Positions 9,388-18,205 of a DNA stretch of 64,000 nt are shown one piece after another (position 1 is the first letter of the stretch; the number at the start of each line of letters is the position of its first letter). The translations under genes were made by a program, and so were the position numbers. The stretch is from assembly GCA_965262425.1 (NCBI GenBank), contig OZ253536.1:2108001-2172000 (forward strand), given 5' to 3'. Below the pieces are notes generated by a model, which ran no database searches, had not been told where the DNA came from, and was given only the letters and a program-made list of their open reading frames with translations. The stretch is from CAZOZZ01 sp965262425 (GTDB lineage Bacteria > Acidobacteriota > Terriglobia > 20CM-2-55-15).

Positions 9388-9999
9388 ATGGGCCAGTCCG
9401 AGCCAACGCAACTTCTCAGATTCTTCAAGGCGCTTGCCGACAGCAACAGGTTGAAGATTGTCGGGTTGCTCGCCGGGAAGGAACTTACCGTCGAGCAGCT
9501 CGCGGCGATGCTGGATGTGAAGGCGCCGACGGCCTCTCATCATTTGAGCAAGCTCACCGAGGCCGGTCTCGTCAGCGCGAGAGCGGAGGGCTACTATAGC
9601 GTTTTCCGACTCGAAGTCGACGCGATCAAAGCGATGTCCGAACGCCTGTCGGCGCTCGAAACCTTTACCGCATATGCGGTGGACGTCGACGTGGATGCGT
9701 TTGACCGAAGGGTGTGGGCCAACTTTTCCCTTCCCGATGGCCGTCTGAAAACTATTCCCGCACAGCGAAAGAAACGGTCTGCGGTACTCCGTCATCTGGC
9801 CGAATCGTTCAAGAGCGACACACGCTATTCGGAAAAGCGAGTGAACAAGATTCTCTCTCGCTTCCATGAGGACACGGCAACGTTGCGGCGAGAGATGGTC
9901 GGGGAAAAGCTTCTGACCCGCCAGGATGGCGTCTATTGGCGAGGCGTTCGAGAGGGCAGTCTGGTGATAGAACCTTCAAAACGACACCTCCGGATTTGA
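9388..9999 (+). CDS. ArsR-type winged-helix regulator with DUF2087 domain
   Basis: A 203-residue regulator. Residues about 5-75 form an ArsR/SmtB-type winged helix (ALADSNRLKIVGLL, then recognition region PTASHHLSKL). The C-terminal half (about 110-195, with KRSAVLRHLAESF and DTATLRREMV) matches the DUF2087 family often fused to such domains. No cysteine cluster typical of metal-sensing ArsR proteins is visible, so the signal is unknown. The ATG at 9388 is preferred over an in-frame TTG at 9376 because GAGG sits 6 bases upstream. It converges with the 3' end of cusA, 29 bp away, so it need not control the copper operon; the palindrome over its own promoter suggests autoregulation. Confidence 0.85.
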   Translation: MGQSEPTQLLRFFKALADSNRLKIVGLLAGKELTVEQLAAMLDVKAPTASHHLSKLTEAGLVSARAEGYYSVFRLEVDAIKAMSERLSALETFTAYAVDVDVDAFDRRVWANFSLPDGRLKTIPAQRKKRSAVLRHLAESFKSDTRYSEKRVNKILSRFHEDTATLRREMVGEKLLTRQDGVYWRGVREGSLVIEPSKRHLRI

Positions 10000-10028
10000 A
10001 ACGATTGATACATGCCTTCGCAAGGCAC

Positions 10029-13000
10029 TCACCTCACCACAGTCGAAAAACTGACTTCCGAGGGCCCAGAAGGCTCGTCGACCGTGACGGTCACCTGCCA
10101 CTCGCCTGACATCGGCAACTCGATTTGGCCGGTCCATTGCCCGGAACCGGCCGGGGCCATATCGGCGGTGGCGGTCATCGCTTGCATCGCCGCCATCGCG
10201 GGCATGAACAGCTGGACGCCAACATCGGAAGCTGCAACGGGCTGGCCCGTGCCGGCGTCGATGATTTGAATCCCGAACTGGTTGGTACCGGAACGAAACG
10301 CCCCGTCCGAATGGCGCAGCCTCACTTCCAAGCCATTCTGTTGCTCCTGGTGGAAGATCTCGGCCGAAAGGACGCCGGTGGACGCCGGACGGCTGGTCCA
10401 GGCCAATCCCAGCGTCGCCGACAGGACGAAGACCGATACAATCGCGGCCCACTTCCAACCCGAAGCCACGGCAGGTTTCGCCGGTGGCCCAATCAGAGCC
10501 GGCAGGGCGGGTCGTGTCAGAATCGCCGACCAGCCTTCCATTTCCACGCGCTTCCAAACGGCGAAGATCGCGGGATAGATGGTCAGAGTGAGGAGGAAGG
10601 ACGTGACCAGCCCACCGACCATCGGTGCGGCGATACGCTTCATGACATCGGCACCAATTTCGGTTGTGCTGGCCAATAGGATTGGCATCAGTCCGATCAT
10701 GGTTGTTCCTACCGCCATGACTTTGGGACGCACTCGCCCGACGGCGCCTTCGTGTATCGCTTCCTTCAGGTCGACAAAGCTGCGCATCCGTCCGGTGGCC
10801 TTCGCCTTCTCGTACGCCAAATCCAAATACAGCAACATGACAGCGCCTGTCTCGGCTGCCAATCCAGCAAGGGCGATCATACCGACCCAAACGGCAATGC
10901 TCAGGTTGTAGTCGAGCAGATAGAGGAGCCAGAAACCGCCAATCAGCGAAAAGGGTATCGCCATCAGGAGGATGACGGTTTTTCGCCAGTCTTTGAAGTT
11001 GAGATACATGAGAAAGAACACCAGAAACACCGTCAGAGGGATGACGACGGTGAGCCGCTCCTCCATTCGTTGCAGGTACTGATACTGGCCGGCCCACTCC
11101 AGACGGTATCCGGTCGGCATTCGCACGTCGTTTTCGATGACCTCCCGCGCCCGCTCCACATAGCCTTCATAGTCGGGATCGCTCACGTCCACGAATACGT
11201 ATCCCACCAGTTGCGCATTCTCATCCCGGATCATCGGCGGGCCGGTCGTATAGGCGATGTCTGCCAGGAGCGATATGGGAATCTGGGCGCCGGTTGGCGT
11301 CGGAACAAGGACCTGCCCCAGCCGGTCTGGATCGTCTCGCAGTTCCCGGAGGTAACGGACATTGATGGAATATCGCTCCCTGCCCTCAATCGCGGTCGAC
11401 ACATCCTTGCCGCCAACCGCGGATTCGATGATGTCCTGAACATCCTGAACTGTCAGACCGTAGCGTGCGGCTTCGTCGCGGCGCACCGTAAAGTCGAGAA
11501 AGTATCCGCCGGTGATACGCTCGGCAAACGCGCTACGCGTGCCTTCGACGTTCGCCAGGGCGCGTTCGATCTCCACTGCGACGCGTTCGATTTCACTGAG
11601 TTCGCTGCCGAAGACTTTGATCCCCAGGTTGCTGCGGATGCCGGTATTAAGCATCTCGGTCCGTGTTTGGATCGGCATCCACCAGATGTTGGGCATGCCC
11701 GGCATCCTTACTCGCGGGTCGATGTCCGCGATCAGTTCGTCCCAGGACATGGGCCGTTCTTCAGGCCAGAACCGGTTCAGAGGGGGCCGCAGCCATTCCG
11801 GAGCCCATTCCGAGTACCAGCGGTCAACACGCACGGTGCGCCACTCACTCTGGTCCTTGAGCAACACTGTTGTTTCCGCCATGCTCAGGGGCGCAGAATC
11901 GGTCGACGTCGTGGATCGCCCGATCTTTCCAAATACTCGTTCGACTTCCGGCACCTCCGCCAGAATCCGGTCCTGGATCTGGAGAATTCGTCTTGTTTCG
12001 GCGATCGGCATACCCGGTACTGCCGTCGGCATGAATAGGATCGTGCCTTCGTTCAAAGGAGGCATGAACTCGGATCCCAGCCTCTGGAACACCGGAATCG
12101 TCGACAGACCCAGCAGCAAGGCCACCGTGATGACCGTCTTGGGAAGGCGGACCACAAAGTTCAAGACCGGCGTGTACAACCAGAACAGCACTCGGCTGAT
12201 CGGGTGCCTGTCTTCGGACCGGATGCGTCCCCGAATCAGAATGACCCCAAGAGCCGGAACCAGTGTCAATGCCAGAATGGCGGCGAAGGCCATTGAGAAC
12301 GTCTTTGTGTAGGCGAGTGGCCTGAAGAGGCGCCCCTCCTGCGCCTGGAGCGTGAACACCGGCAGGAAGGATACGGTGATCACGAGCAGAGCGAAAAAGA
12401 TCGTTCGCCCCACTTCTTTGAACGATTCGATCAGAACTTCGAGTCGCTCGCCCGGCCGGCCCTCCCGCTCCCATTGATCCAATTTCTTGTGCGCGTTTTC
12501 GACCAGAACGATCGAGGCGTCGACCATCGCGCCGATGGCGACGGCGATCCCGCCCAACGACATGATGCTGGCGGTCAAGCCCATGTAATACATCGGGATG
12601 AACGACAGAGTCACGGCAATCGGGAGAACGATGATCGGCACCAGCGACGTCCGGAAATGCAGCAGGAAGAGGATGATGACGATACTGACGACGATCATCT
12701 CTTCGGTCAGGGCGTTGCGAAGGGTGTCGATCGCCCTGAGAATCAATTCCGACCTGTCGTAGGTTGTGATGATCTCGACACCCGGGGGGAGTGTCGGTTC
12801 GATTTCAGCGAGGCGTTGCTTGACGCCCGCGATCACGTCAATCGCGTCTTCTCCGTAGCGCATCACCACGATACCGCCCACTGTTTCACCGCGGCCATCC
12901 AGTTCGGCCACACCGCGGCGCATGTCTGGACCAAGTTGTACTGTGCCCAAGTCCCGTACGAGGATAGGTGTGCCCGACGGACTCACAGCGACAGGGACCA

Positions 13001-13733
13001 GTTCCAGGTCCTTTGTCGAAGTCACATAGCCCCGGCCCCGCACCATGTACTCGGTCGTCGCAATTTCTAACGACCTTCCGCCCACGTCGCTGTTGCTGCG
13101 CCGAATTTGATCGATGACCCGACTGAGGGGAATGTTGTAGGCCAGGAGCTTATTGGGGTCCACATTCACCTGGTACTGCTTGACGAATCCACCGATGCTG
13201 GCCACCTCGGCGACCCCGTCAACGGATTCCAGAGCATAGCGGAGCGTCCAATCCTGAAAACTGCGTAGCTCCTGCAGGTCCATCTGCCCGGTCTCGTCCA
13301 CCAGGGCGTACTGGTACACCCAACCGACCGCCGTGGCATCGGGGCCGAGCGTCGGATTGACTCCGTCGGGGAGTTGACCGCTAATCTTGCTGAGGTATTC
13401 CATCACGCGGCTGCGTGCCCAGTAGATGTCGGTTCCGTCCTCGAAGATGATGTACACGTAGGAAAAGCCGAAGTCGGAAAGACCCCGCACCAAACTGACA
13501 TCGGGCGCAGCGACCATCGAGCTGACAATGGGATAGGTGATCTGATCTTCAACCAGATCCGGACTCTGTCCAGCCCACTCGGTAAAAACGATGACCTGCG
13601 TGTCGGAAAGATCGGGCACCGCATCGAGTGGGACATTCAGCAGTGCCCAGAGTCCCCACGCAAAAGCGAACGCGACCAGGACGAAGACGAGGAAGCGCTG
13701 ACGGGCACTAAAATCAATGAGTCGCTCGATCAT
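10029..13733 (-). CDS. cusA: CusA/CzcA-type heavy-metal RND efflux pump with extra C-terminal domain
   Basis: A 1234-residue inner-membrane proton-driven pump that exports monovalent metal, probably Cu(I)/Ag(I), through the partner adaptor and TolC channel encoded upstream. Typical features are the N-terminus IERLIDFSARQRFLVF, the FMPPLNEGTILFMP segment, and the late membrane region LAGLAAETGAVMLL characteristic of CusA. The pump proper ends near residue 1070; after a further hydrophobic segment (WKWAAIVSVFVLSA) comes a periplasmic domain of about 115 residues (1120-1234) resembling YtkA/FixH-type domains, with the Met-rich stretch MPAMAAMQAM. This tail is not in standard CusA. The start overlaps the cusB stop by 4 bp (ATGA), indicating translational coupling. 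Confidence 0.92.
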   Translation of the reverse strand: MIERLIDFSARQRFLVFVLVAFAFAWGLWALLNVPLDAVPDLSDTQVIVFTEWAGQSPDLVEDQITYPIVSSMVAAPDVSLVRGLSDFGFSYVYIIFEDGTDIYWARSRVMEYLSKISGQLPDGVNPTLGPDATAVGWVYQYALVDETGQMDLQELRSFQDWTLRYALESVDGVAEVASIGGFVKQYQVNVDPNKLLAYNIPLSRVIDQIRRSNSDVGGRSLEIATTEYMVRGRGYVTSTKDLELVPVAVSPSGTPILVRDLGTVQLGPDMRRGVAELDGRGETVGGIVVMRYGEDAIDVIAGVKQRLAEIEPTLPPGVEIITTYDRSELILRAIDTLRNALTEEMIVVSIVIILFLLHFRTSLVPIIVLPIAVTLSFIPMYYMGLTASIMSLGGIAVAIGAMVDASIVLVENAHKKLDQWEREGRPGERLEVLIESFKEVGRTIFFALLVITVSFLPVFTLQAQEGRLFRPLAYTKTFSMAFAAILALTLVPALGVILIRGRIRSEDRHPISRVLFWLYTPVLNFVVRLPKTVITVALLLGLSTIPVFQRLGSEFMPPLNEGTILFMPTAVPGMPIAETRRILQIQDRILAEVPEVERVFGKIGRSTTSTDSAPLSMAETTVLLKDQSEWRTVRVDRWYSEWAPEWLRPPLNRFWPEERPMSWDELIADIDPRVRMPGMPNIWWMPIQTRTEMLNTGIRSNLGIKVFGSELSEIERVAVEIERALANVEGTRSAFAERITGGYFLDFTVRRDEAARYGLTVQDVQDIIESAVGGKDVSTAIEGRERYSINVRYLRELRDDPDRLGQVLVPTPTGAQIPISLLADIAYTTGPPMIRDENAQLVGYVFVDVSDPDYEGYVERAREVIENDVRMPTGYRLEWAGQYQYLQRMEERLTVVIPLTVFLVFFLMYLNFKDWRKTVILLMAIPFSLIGGFWLLYLLDYNLSIAVWVGMIALAGLAAETGAVMLLYLDLAYEKAKATGRMRSFVDLKEAIHEGAVGRVRPKVMAVGTTMIGLMPILLASTTEIGADVMKRIAAPMVGGLVTSFLLTLTIYPAIFAVWKRVEMEGWSAILTRPALPALIGPPAKPAVASGWKWAAIVSVFVLSATLGLAWTSRPASTGVLSAEIFHQEQQNGLEVRLRHSDGAFRSGTNQFGIQIIDAGTGQPVAASDVGVQLFMPAMAAMQAMTATADMAPAGSGQWTGQIELPMSGEWQVTVTVDEPSGPSEVSFSTVVR

Positions 13734-15187
13734 TGCGGGCTCTCTCCGCGCAAGACTGGTTCCGCCGCTTGCAGCTTGCTCTCCGCGTCGATCAGGAAGT
13801 TTCCGGAGGTGACGACACGCTCGCCCTCGGTGAGACCTCCAAGTACCTCGTAGTGATCACTGACCCTCGTTCCAAGTTGAACATCTCGGATTTCCATGCG
13901 CCCGTCGCCTTGGTCGACGAACACGACGTTGCGCAATCCAGTCGGCAACACCGCGGACTCAGGAATCATCAGCCGACGTCCCATGGATGCACTAAGCTCG
14001 AGATCGGCATACATGCCCGGCTTGAGTGCGAGATCGACGTTCGCGAACTCGGCACGAACCGTCAATGTCCGCGTCTGTTCGTTCACGTGTGGATCGATGA
14101 ACGTCAGCCGGCCAGTAAACTCGCGCCCTGGAATCGCCTGGACACGCATCACCGCGCGTTGTCCTTCCCGGACCCATGCGATGTCGTTTTCGTACACGAC
14201 CGCCTTGACCCAGACGACGGAGTGGTCCGCGATTTTATACAGCATCGTTTCCGGCGTGACGCGCTGTCCGGGGAACGCGTTTCGGGTCATCACATGACCG
14301 ATGGCGGGCGAATAGATCGTCATCGCCCGGAGTGGTTCCCGGGCTTCCTCCAACTGCGCGATCTGTTCCGGAGTGATGTCCCATAATTCCAGCCGGCGCC
14401 GGGCCGCCCTCACCAGGTCTTCGGCACCCAATGCCACGGACGGAAACCGGCTCTCGCCCAGTATGTCCACAGCCCGAAGGGCCAACAGGTACTCCTCTTG
14501 TGTGGCCACCAGTTCAGGACTGTACAGCGTGAAGAGAGGATCGCCCTCCTGCACGTGCTGGTACTGGAAATCCACGAACGATTCCTCGATCCATCCCGCG
14601 ACCTTGGGATGCACTTCGCTCATCCGCGTCTCGTCCAGCGCCACCGTTCCGATCGTGCGTAGCGTCCGGTCGAACGTCTGATAAGTTACCGGAGAGGTCC
14701 GCACACCGATGAGTTGCTGACGGCCTGGATCGACGGTGAACATCGCCTGATTGGTATCGCCTGGACTCGTCGCATTCGGGACATCGCGCGGCAAGACTAC
14801 GAAAACCTGATAGGTGGGCGTCGGCCCGCTGCCTTCGATGGTCTCGATCCGGAACTCGACCTCCTCGCCAACCGTCAGGGCATCGATTGCGAGGTCGTCG
14901 GACATCGGGAACCCCATTGTCATGGCTCCCATGAGCCCGGCAATTTCCTGGTGGGCGAGAACGATCTGGCGTTCGTCGGCGAGAATTTCCTGAATCACAC
15001 CCTGGCCCCTATAAGGATTCTCGCGTGTTCCCGTGGGGTTGGAGATAGTTGCGTCCAAAGGCCCGCTCGACTCCGACACGTTATTTCCGGGCAGGTACTG
15101 GCGATACACATCGCGGTAGAGATAGACCGATCCCGCAGCCAGCGCCACGAGCATCATGACACCAGCCTTCAATAGAATGTGCTTCAC
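13730..15187 (-). CDS. cusB: CusB-type periplasmic adaptor with built-in CusF-like domain
   Basis: A 485-residue membrane-fusion protein that links the RND pump to the outer-membrane channel. An N-terminal membrane anchor is followed (about residues 65-145) by a small copper-binding-type domain with GQGVIQEI, EIAGLMGAMTMGFPM and VGEEVEFRI, like CusF-family and related Cu chaperone domains. Barrel-sandwich, hairpin and beta-barrel domains follow (PKVAGWIEE, YSPELVATQEEYL, AVLPTGLRNVVFV). The start is GTG 15187, with GGGAGA upstream, overlapping the preceding stop by 4 bp (GTGA); longer in-frame starts have no signal sequence. A nearly identical CusF-like domain occurs alone in the lipoprotein at 20924. 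In E. coli CusF is separate, so here the chaperone function is probably tethered to the adaptor. Confidence 0.9.
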   Translation of the reverse strand: MKHILLKAGVMMLVALAAGSVYLYRDVYRQYLPGNNVSESSGPLDATISNPTGTRENPYRGQGVIQEILADERQIVLAHQEIAGLMGAMTMGFPMSDDLAIDALTVGEEVEFRIETIEGSGPTPTYQVFVVLPRDVPNATSPGDTNQAMFTVDPGRQQLIGVRTSPVTYQTFDRTLRTIGTVALDETRMSEVHPKVAGWIEESFVDFQYQHVQEGDPLFTLYSPELVATQEEYLLALRAVDILGESRFPSVALGAEDLVRAARRRLELWDITPEQIAQLEEAREPLRAMTIYSPAIGHVMTRNAFPGQRVTPETMLYKIADHSVVWVKAVVYENDIAWVREGQRAVMRVQAIPGREFTGRLTFIDPHVNEQTRTLTVRAEFANVDLALKPGMYADLELSASMGRRLMIPESAVLPTGLRNVVFVDQGDGRMEIRDVQLGTRVSDHYEVLGGLTEGERVVTSGNFLIDAESKLQAAEPVLRGESPQ

Positions 15188-15903
15188 TGGACATTCTCCC
15201 GATACGTCTGAATCTGAGGCTCGTGAACCTTGTTCCATATGTGCTGGTAGGTGTCCTTGTTCAAGGGAAGCTTCAGATCGAAATGGCAGGTTTCGTTTCG
15301 AGTCGAGACTCGCAAATCGAAATCGCCAGTCGACGCAAACGATTCCACGTCGGCCAGGCGCCAGATGCGGGAATCGTTCGGGTTTTCCGTGACGTAGATG
15401 ATTGCGTTCTCTGTGATGTTGAGTGTTCCCTGACAACCGCCGAAAAGATGATCGTGTCGGACGGGAATCTCCTGCAGGGCTCGGACGGCCACGGCAGGGG
15501 AAGTTCCGCTTACGCCCCCGGATCCAAACGAGTCGGGAATGATCCGAGTACGTACGGGCCGAGGACTGCGCTCTTCCAGAAACGCGAATACAGCACCTCC
15601 GAGGGACTCGTCTTCCAGTCGAAACTCGAAGTGCCGGTCACTCCAGAGTTTCAGGGCACCTTCGCTTTCATACGTGTGAATCCGAATCTCACGGATCGAT
15701 ACGATTTCGAAGGACTCGATGTCCGGATAGCTCCAGCGCCGCGCGTGATCTTCGTTCAAAGTGTCGTATCGGACCGATTCAACCGAAACAACCAACCGAC
15801 CCTCACATGCACCGAAGGCGTGCTCATGCCTCACGTCGAGAGTCCATCCCTGCGGTGCCCCGGCCGACTGCGCCGTCAATAGCAACCAAAGCAACGTTGT
15901 CAT
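15184..15903 (-). CDS. exported protein with duplicated HxHxxGxC domain, unknown function
   Basis: A 239-residue protein I do not recognise as a named family. A short hydrophobic N-terminus looks like a signal peptide. The mature part consists of two related units: VRHEHAFGACEGRL (His26, His28, Cys33) and VRHDHLFGGCQGTL (His150, His152, Cys157), spaced 124 residues apart, each followed by a predicted beta-rich stretch with RRWSYPDIESF or RIWRLADVESF. The repeated His-x-His-x4-Cys pattern and its place between the TolC channel and CusB genes, with 4-bp overlaps on both sides, suggest a periplasmic copper-binding or sensing role (inference). The two units might also be PH-like domains. Confidence 0.8.
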   Translation of the reverse strand: MTTLLWLLLTAQSAGAPQGWTLDVRHEHAFGACEGRLVVSVESVRYDTLNEDHARRWSYPDIESFEIVSIREIRIHTYESEGALKLWSDRHFEFRLEDESLGGAVFAFLEERSPRPVRTRIIPDSFGSGGVSGTSPAVAVRALQEIPVRHDHLFGGCQGTLNITENAIIYVTENPNDSRIWRLADVESFASTGDFDLRVSTRNETCHFDLKLPLNKDTYQHIWNKVHEPQIQTYRENVQ

Positions 15904-17153
15904 TCCGAGCCTCCTGACTGAATCAGTTCGAGGCCCGTCAGTTCTTCAAGACCAGCCAGCGCCTTCTCGTGTTCGGCGAGCTGCACGTAGTATTCAACCT
16001 CGAAGTCCAGCAACCTCGACCAGTTGTCCAAGACACCGAGGAAATCGAGATCACCCACACGGTATGCCGTGAGCGACGACTCCAATGCCAGGGAAGCTTG
16101 GGGAATGACGGCGTCCCGATAAAGGCTTTCAAGACGATCGGTCCTCTCGAGAAGAAGGCAAAGGTCGGTTACCCGACGAAAGAGCGCCTGGCCCGACGCC
16201 TCAAACTCGTTTCGCGACTTCTGGAGGGTCGATGCCGCCTGCTCGACTCCTCGCCGTTCCTTTTGCCAGAAGAACAATGGGACCTCGGCCGAAATCGATA
16301 CCTCCCACATATCGTCGAAAGACCCCATGAACATCCGACCGACCTTGACGTCGAAGTCCGGAAGATGGTCCTTCTCGGCCAACTCCAGAGCGCTGGCATC
16401 CCGATCAATATTGAGCCGGCGCGCATCGAGCATAGGATTGGCTTCCTCGGCAATCGCATAAAGCTGTTCAGACGAGTAGTCGAGTACTGACAGACTCACG
16501 TCCGGAGAGGTACGTACCACTCTGTCCGGTGGAAGGTGCAGCAACTGATTGATGCGCGCGGCGAACGAACCCGCCCGCTCGGTGAGGACCGCCAACCGGT
16601 CTTCGAGCAGCGTTTCTTCCACTTGCGCCCGCAAGATATCCTGCTGCAGTCCCGACCCAACTTCATAGCGGCGTGTGGCCACACTAACGAAGCGGTTCAG
16701 CAGAACACGGTTCTGTTCCACGATTTCGATCGCCCGCTCCACGTGATACAGATCGAAGTACGCACGCTTCAGATCGCCCAGCACGCGGAGCCTCACCGCA
16801 ACGTATATCCGGCCCTCGCGGTCAGATTCCGCCTGAGCGATTTCCCCGCGCAAGCCGAGCTTGCCCGGGAAAGGAATACGTTGGGTAACCATCGGTTCCA
16901 CGAAACTCATGGGATTCTCACCAAGAGACGTTCCGGGGAATGGACTACCGGCGTTCCAGTACGCGAAGCTGACTGTCGGATTCGGCAGCGCGCGTGCCTG
17001 CGAGGGACGCGCCGATGCTGCCTCCCAGCGCCGACGGGCAGCTTGAATTTCGGGGTTCTGCTCCAGCGCGATCTGAACCAGGTTGTCGAGATCGTCGACC
17101 ATCGGGGGCGAGGGCTGGGCAAATAGAAGTAGTAACGCAATGAATCCAGGCAT
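15900..17153 (-). CDS. TolC/CusC-type outer-membrane efflux channel
   Basis: A 417-residue outer membrane factor that would form the exit duct for the CusBA complex. It has a signal peptide, no lipobox Cys, and two alpha-helical repeats typical of OEP proteins (ALEQNPEIQAARRRWEAA near the N-terminus; ILRAQVEETLLEDRLAVL mid-protein). The start ATG 17153 has GAGG 10 bases upstream; an in-frame GTG at 17159 is less well placed. It is the second gene of a five-gene operon running from 17.6 to 10.0 kb, and its stop overlaps the next start by 4 bp. Confidence 0.88.
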   Translation of the reverse strand: MPGFIALLLLFAQPSPPMVDDLDNLVQIALEQNPEIQAARRRWEAASARPSQARALPNPTVSFAYWNAGSPFPGTSLGENPMSFVEPMVTQRIPFPGKLGLRGEIAQAESDREGRIYVAVRLRVLGDLKRAYFDLYHVERAIEIVEQNRVLLNRFVSVATRRYEVGSGLQQDILRAQVEETLLEDRLAVLTERAGSFAARINQLLHLPPDRVVRTSPDVSLSVLDYSSEQLYAIAEEANPMLDARRLNIDRDASALELAEKDHLPDFDVKVGRMFMGSFDDMWEVSISAEVPLFFWQKERRGVEQAASTLQKSRNEFEASGQALFRRVTDLCLLLERTDRLESLYRDAVIPQASLALESSLTAYRVGDLDFLGVLDNWSRLLDFEVEYYVQLAEHEKALAGLEELTGLELIQSGGSE

Positions 17154-17219
17154 AAGCACCTAACCTCACGTCTTAAGACAGAAAGAGTGTCGGAACGATA
17201 AAGGACGTGTGTGCCGGTA

Positions 17220-17597
17220 CTAAATCAGGAAAGTGCTGTTCAGGAGAAAAACGGGTGGAGAAGTTGAAGCTGACACGTGTGGAATTTCCCCGTCGAACTC
17301 GAACGCAAGGCTGTCGGAGGAGAAAGAATCGATGTTGGACGATGGAGGAGCGGGAAGACCAATCGGTGCGCCAAAGCCGACGTTGGTCGGCAGGGTCGCC
17401 TTTGCCAGACATGACGCGCAGCAGTCGTAAACAGCACTCCATCCAGGCCCTTCGGAATCCGCTGTCTGCATCGGACATTCCGGCATTCCCGGGGCCCCCA
17501 TCACGCAAAGCGTCACGAATACGGTAACTCCCAGGAATCCGAGGAGAAGCGTTGCCGCGACGAGTTTGGAAAGGCTTCGCATTGCTCCGAGAATCAT
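17220..17597 (-). CDS. small exported Cys/Met-rich protein, first gene of the Cus operon
   Basis: About 125 residues: one N-terminal hydrophobic segment (KLVAATLLLGFLGVTVFV), then a Cys/Met cluster (CVMGAPGMPECPM, then YDCCASCLAKA), a Pro/Ser-rich stretch and the terminal NSTFLI. No enzyme family recognised. It lies 66 bases upstream of the channel gene. A second small Cys/Met-rich protein with a similar end (CAFLI) occupies a comparable place in the second copper operon (21552). Copper binding at the membrane, or a metal-responsive leader role like that of CopL, are possible (inference). The start is uncertain: ATG 17597 or ATG 17582, neither with a well-spaced Shine-Dalgarno. Confidence 0.65.
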   Translation of the reverse strand: MILGAMRSLSKLVAATLLLGFLGVTVFVTLCVMGAPGMPECPMQTADSEGPGWSAVYDCCASCLAKATLPTNVGFGAPIGLPAPPSSNIDSFSSDSLAFEFDGEIPHVSASTSPPVFLLNSTFLI

Positions 17598-17770
17598 ATC
17601 ACGGCGACCATCCACAACACCAAAACCGTAGGGCTTTCGATGGGCGACGCGCTTCTTGCTTCAGATGAAGGAACCTCTCGATGTAGTCTATTGTGACGAC
17701 TTTCGTCGAGAATTTCTGACGCTGGACTAGCAGCTAAGCTAGCTCGACAAAGAATCGGAGGAGAAAGATC

Positions 17771-18205
17771 ATGAAGAGCCGCAGGATAGCCACTTTCACC
17801 ATAGCGTTGACCGTGCTTTGGATCGGCACCTCATTCGCCCACGTCACGATTTCACCCGACGAAGTGACCGTTGGCGGAACCCAGAAGTACACGATGCGAG
17901 TTCCGCACGAGCGGGAAGGTTCGACGGTTCGCATCGAAGTGGATTTTCCCGTCGAGGCTACCGTGGCCTACTTCGAAACCAAAGCCGGCTGGACCATCGA
18001 GCACAAGATGGATGCCGACGGAAAGATTGTCGGCGCGGTATGGAGCGGGAGTTCCATAGGTGAGCACGAGTACGCGGAGTTCAGTTTCCTGGCTCGGAAC
18101 CCGCGAGAGGCCACTACATTGGAATGGACCATCCGCCAGGTCTACGCCGACGGCAGTGATTCTGAATGGAATCCGGCCACGCGGGTGCGGGCGGCGGGTC
18201 AATAG
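17771..18205 (+). CDS. YcnI-like (DUF1775) copper-binding exported protein
   Basis: A 144-residue protein with a signal peptide (1-23) cleaved before AHVTI, leaving a His near the mature N-terminus, as in YcnI-type proteins where that His and a Trp bind Cu(II). The family-like YTMRVPHEREGSTVRIEVDFP and GWTIEH segments are present. No C-terminal membrane anchor is seen, unlike Bacillus YcnI. The start is supported by GGAGGAG 7 bases upstream. It is transcribed divergently from the Cus operon (173-bp gap) and ends tail-to-tail with the multicopper oxidase, overlapping by 7 bp. It probably captures copper in the periplasm. Confidence 0.88.
   Translation: MKSRRIATFTIALTVLWIGTSFAHVTISPDEVTVGGTQKYTMRVPHEREGSTVRIEVDFPVEATVAYFETKAGWTIEHKMDADGKIVGAVWSGSSIGEHEYAEFSFLARNPREATTLEWTIRQVYADGSDSEWNPATRVRAAGQ

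Noticed and set aside
11512..12312. 266-codon plus-strand frame opposite cusA, and similar long frames opposite other genes (e.g. 18535-19548, 41523-42863, 47233-49089)
   Set aside because: All lie fully antisense to well-supported genes, have no ribosome site or family motifs, and are typical shadows in GC-rich DNA.
17690..17770. Copper-responsive operator (CueR, CsoR or CopY type) in the YcnI/Cus divergent region
   Set aside because: Short palindromes such as GACGACTTTCGTC and CTAGCAGCTAAGCTAG are present, but none matches a known copper-regulator box well enough to report.
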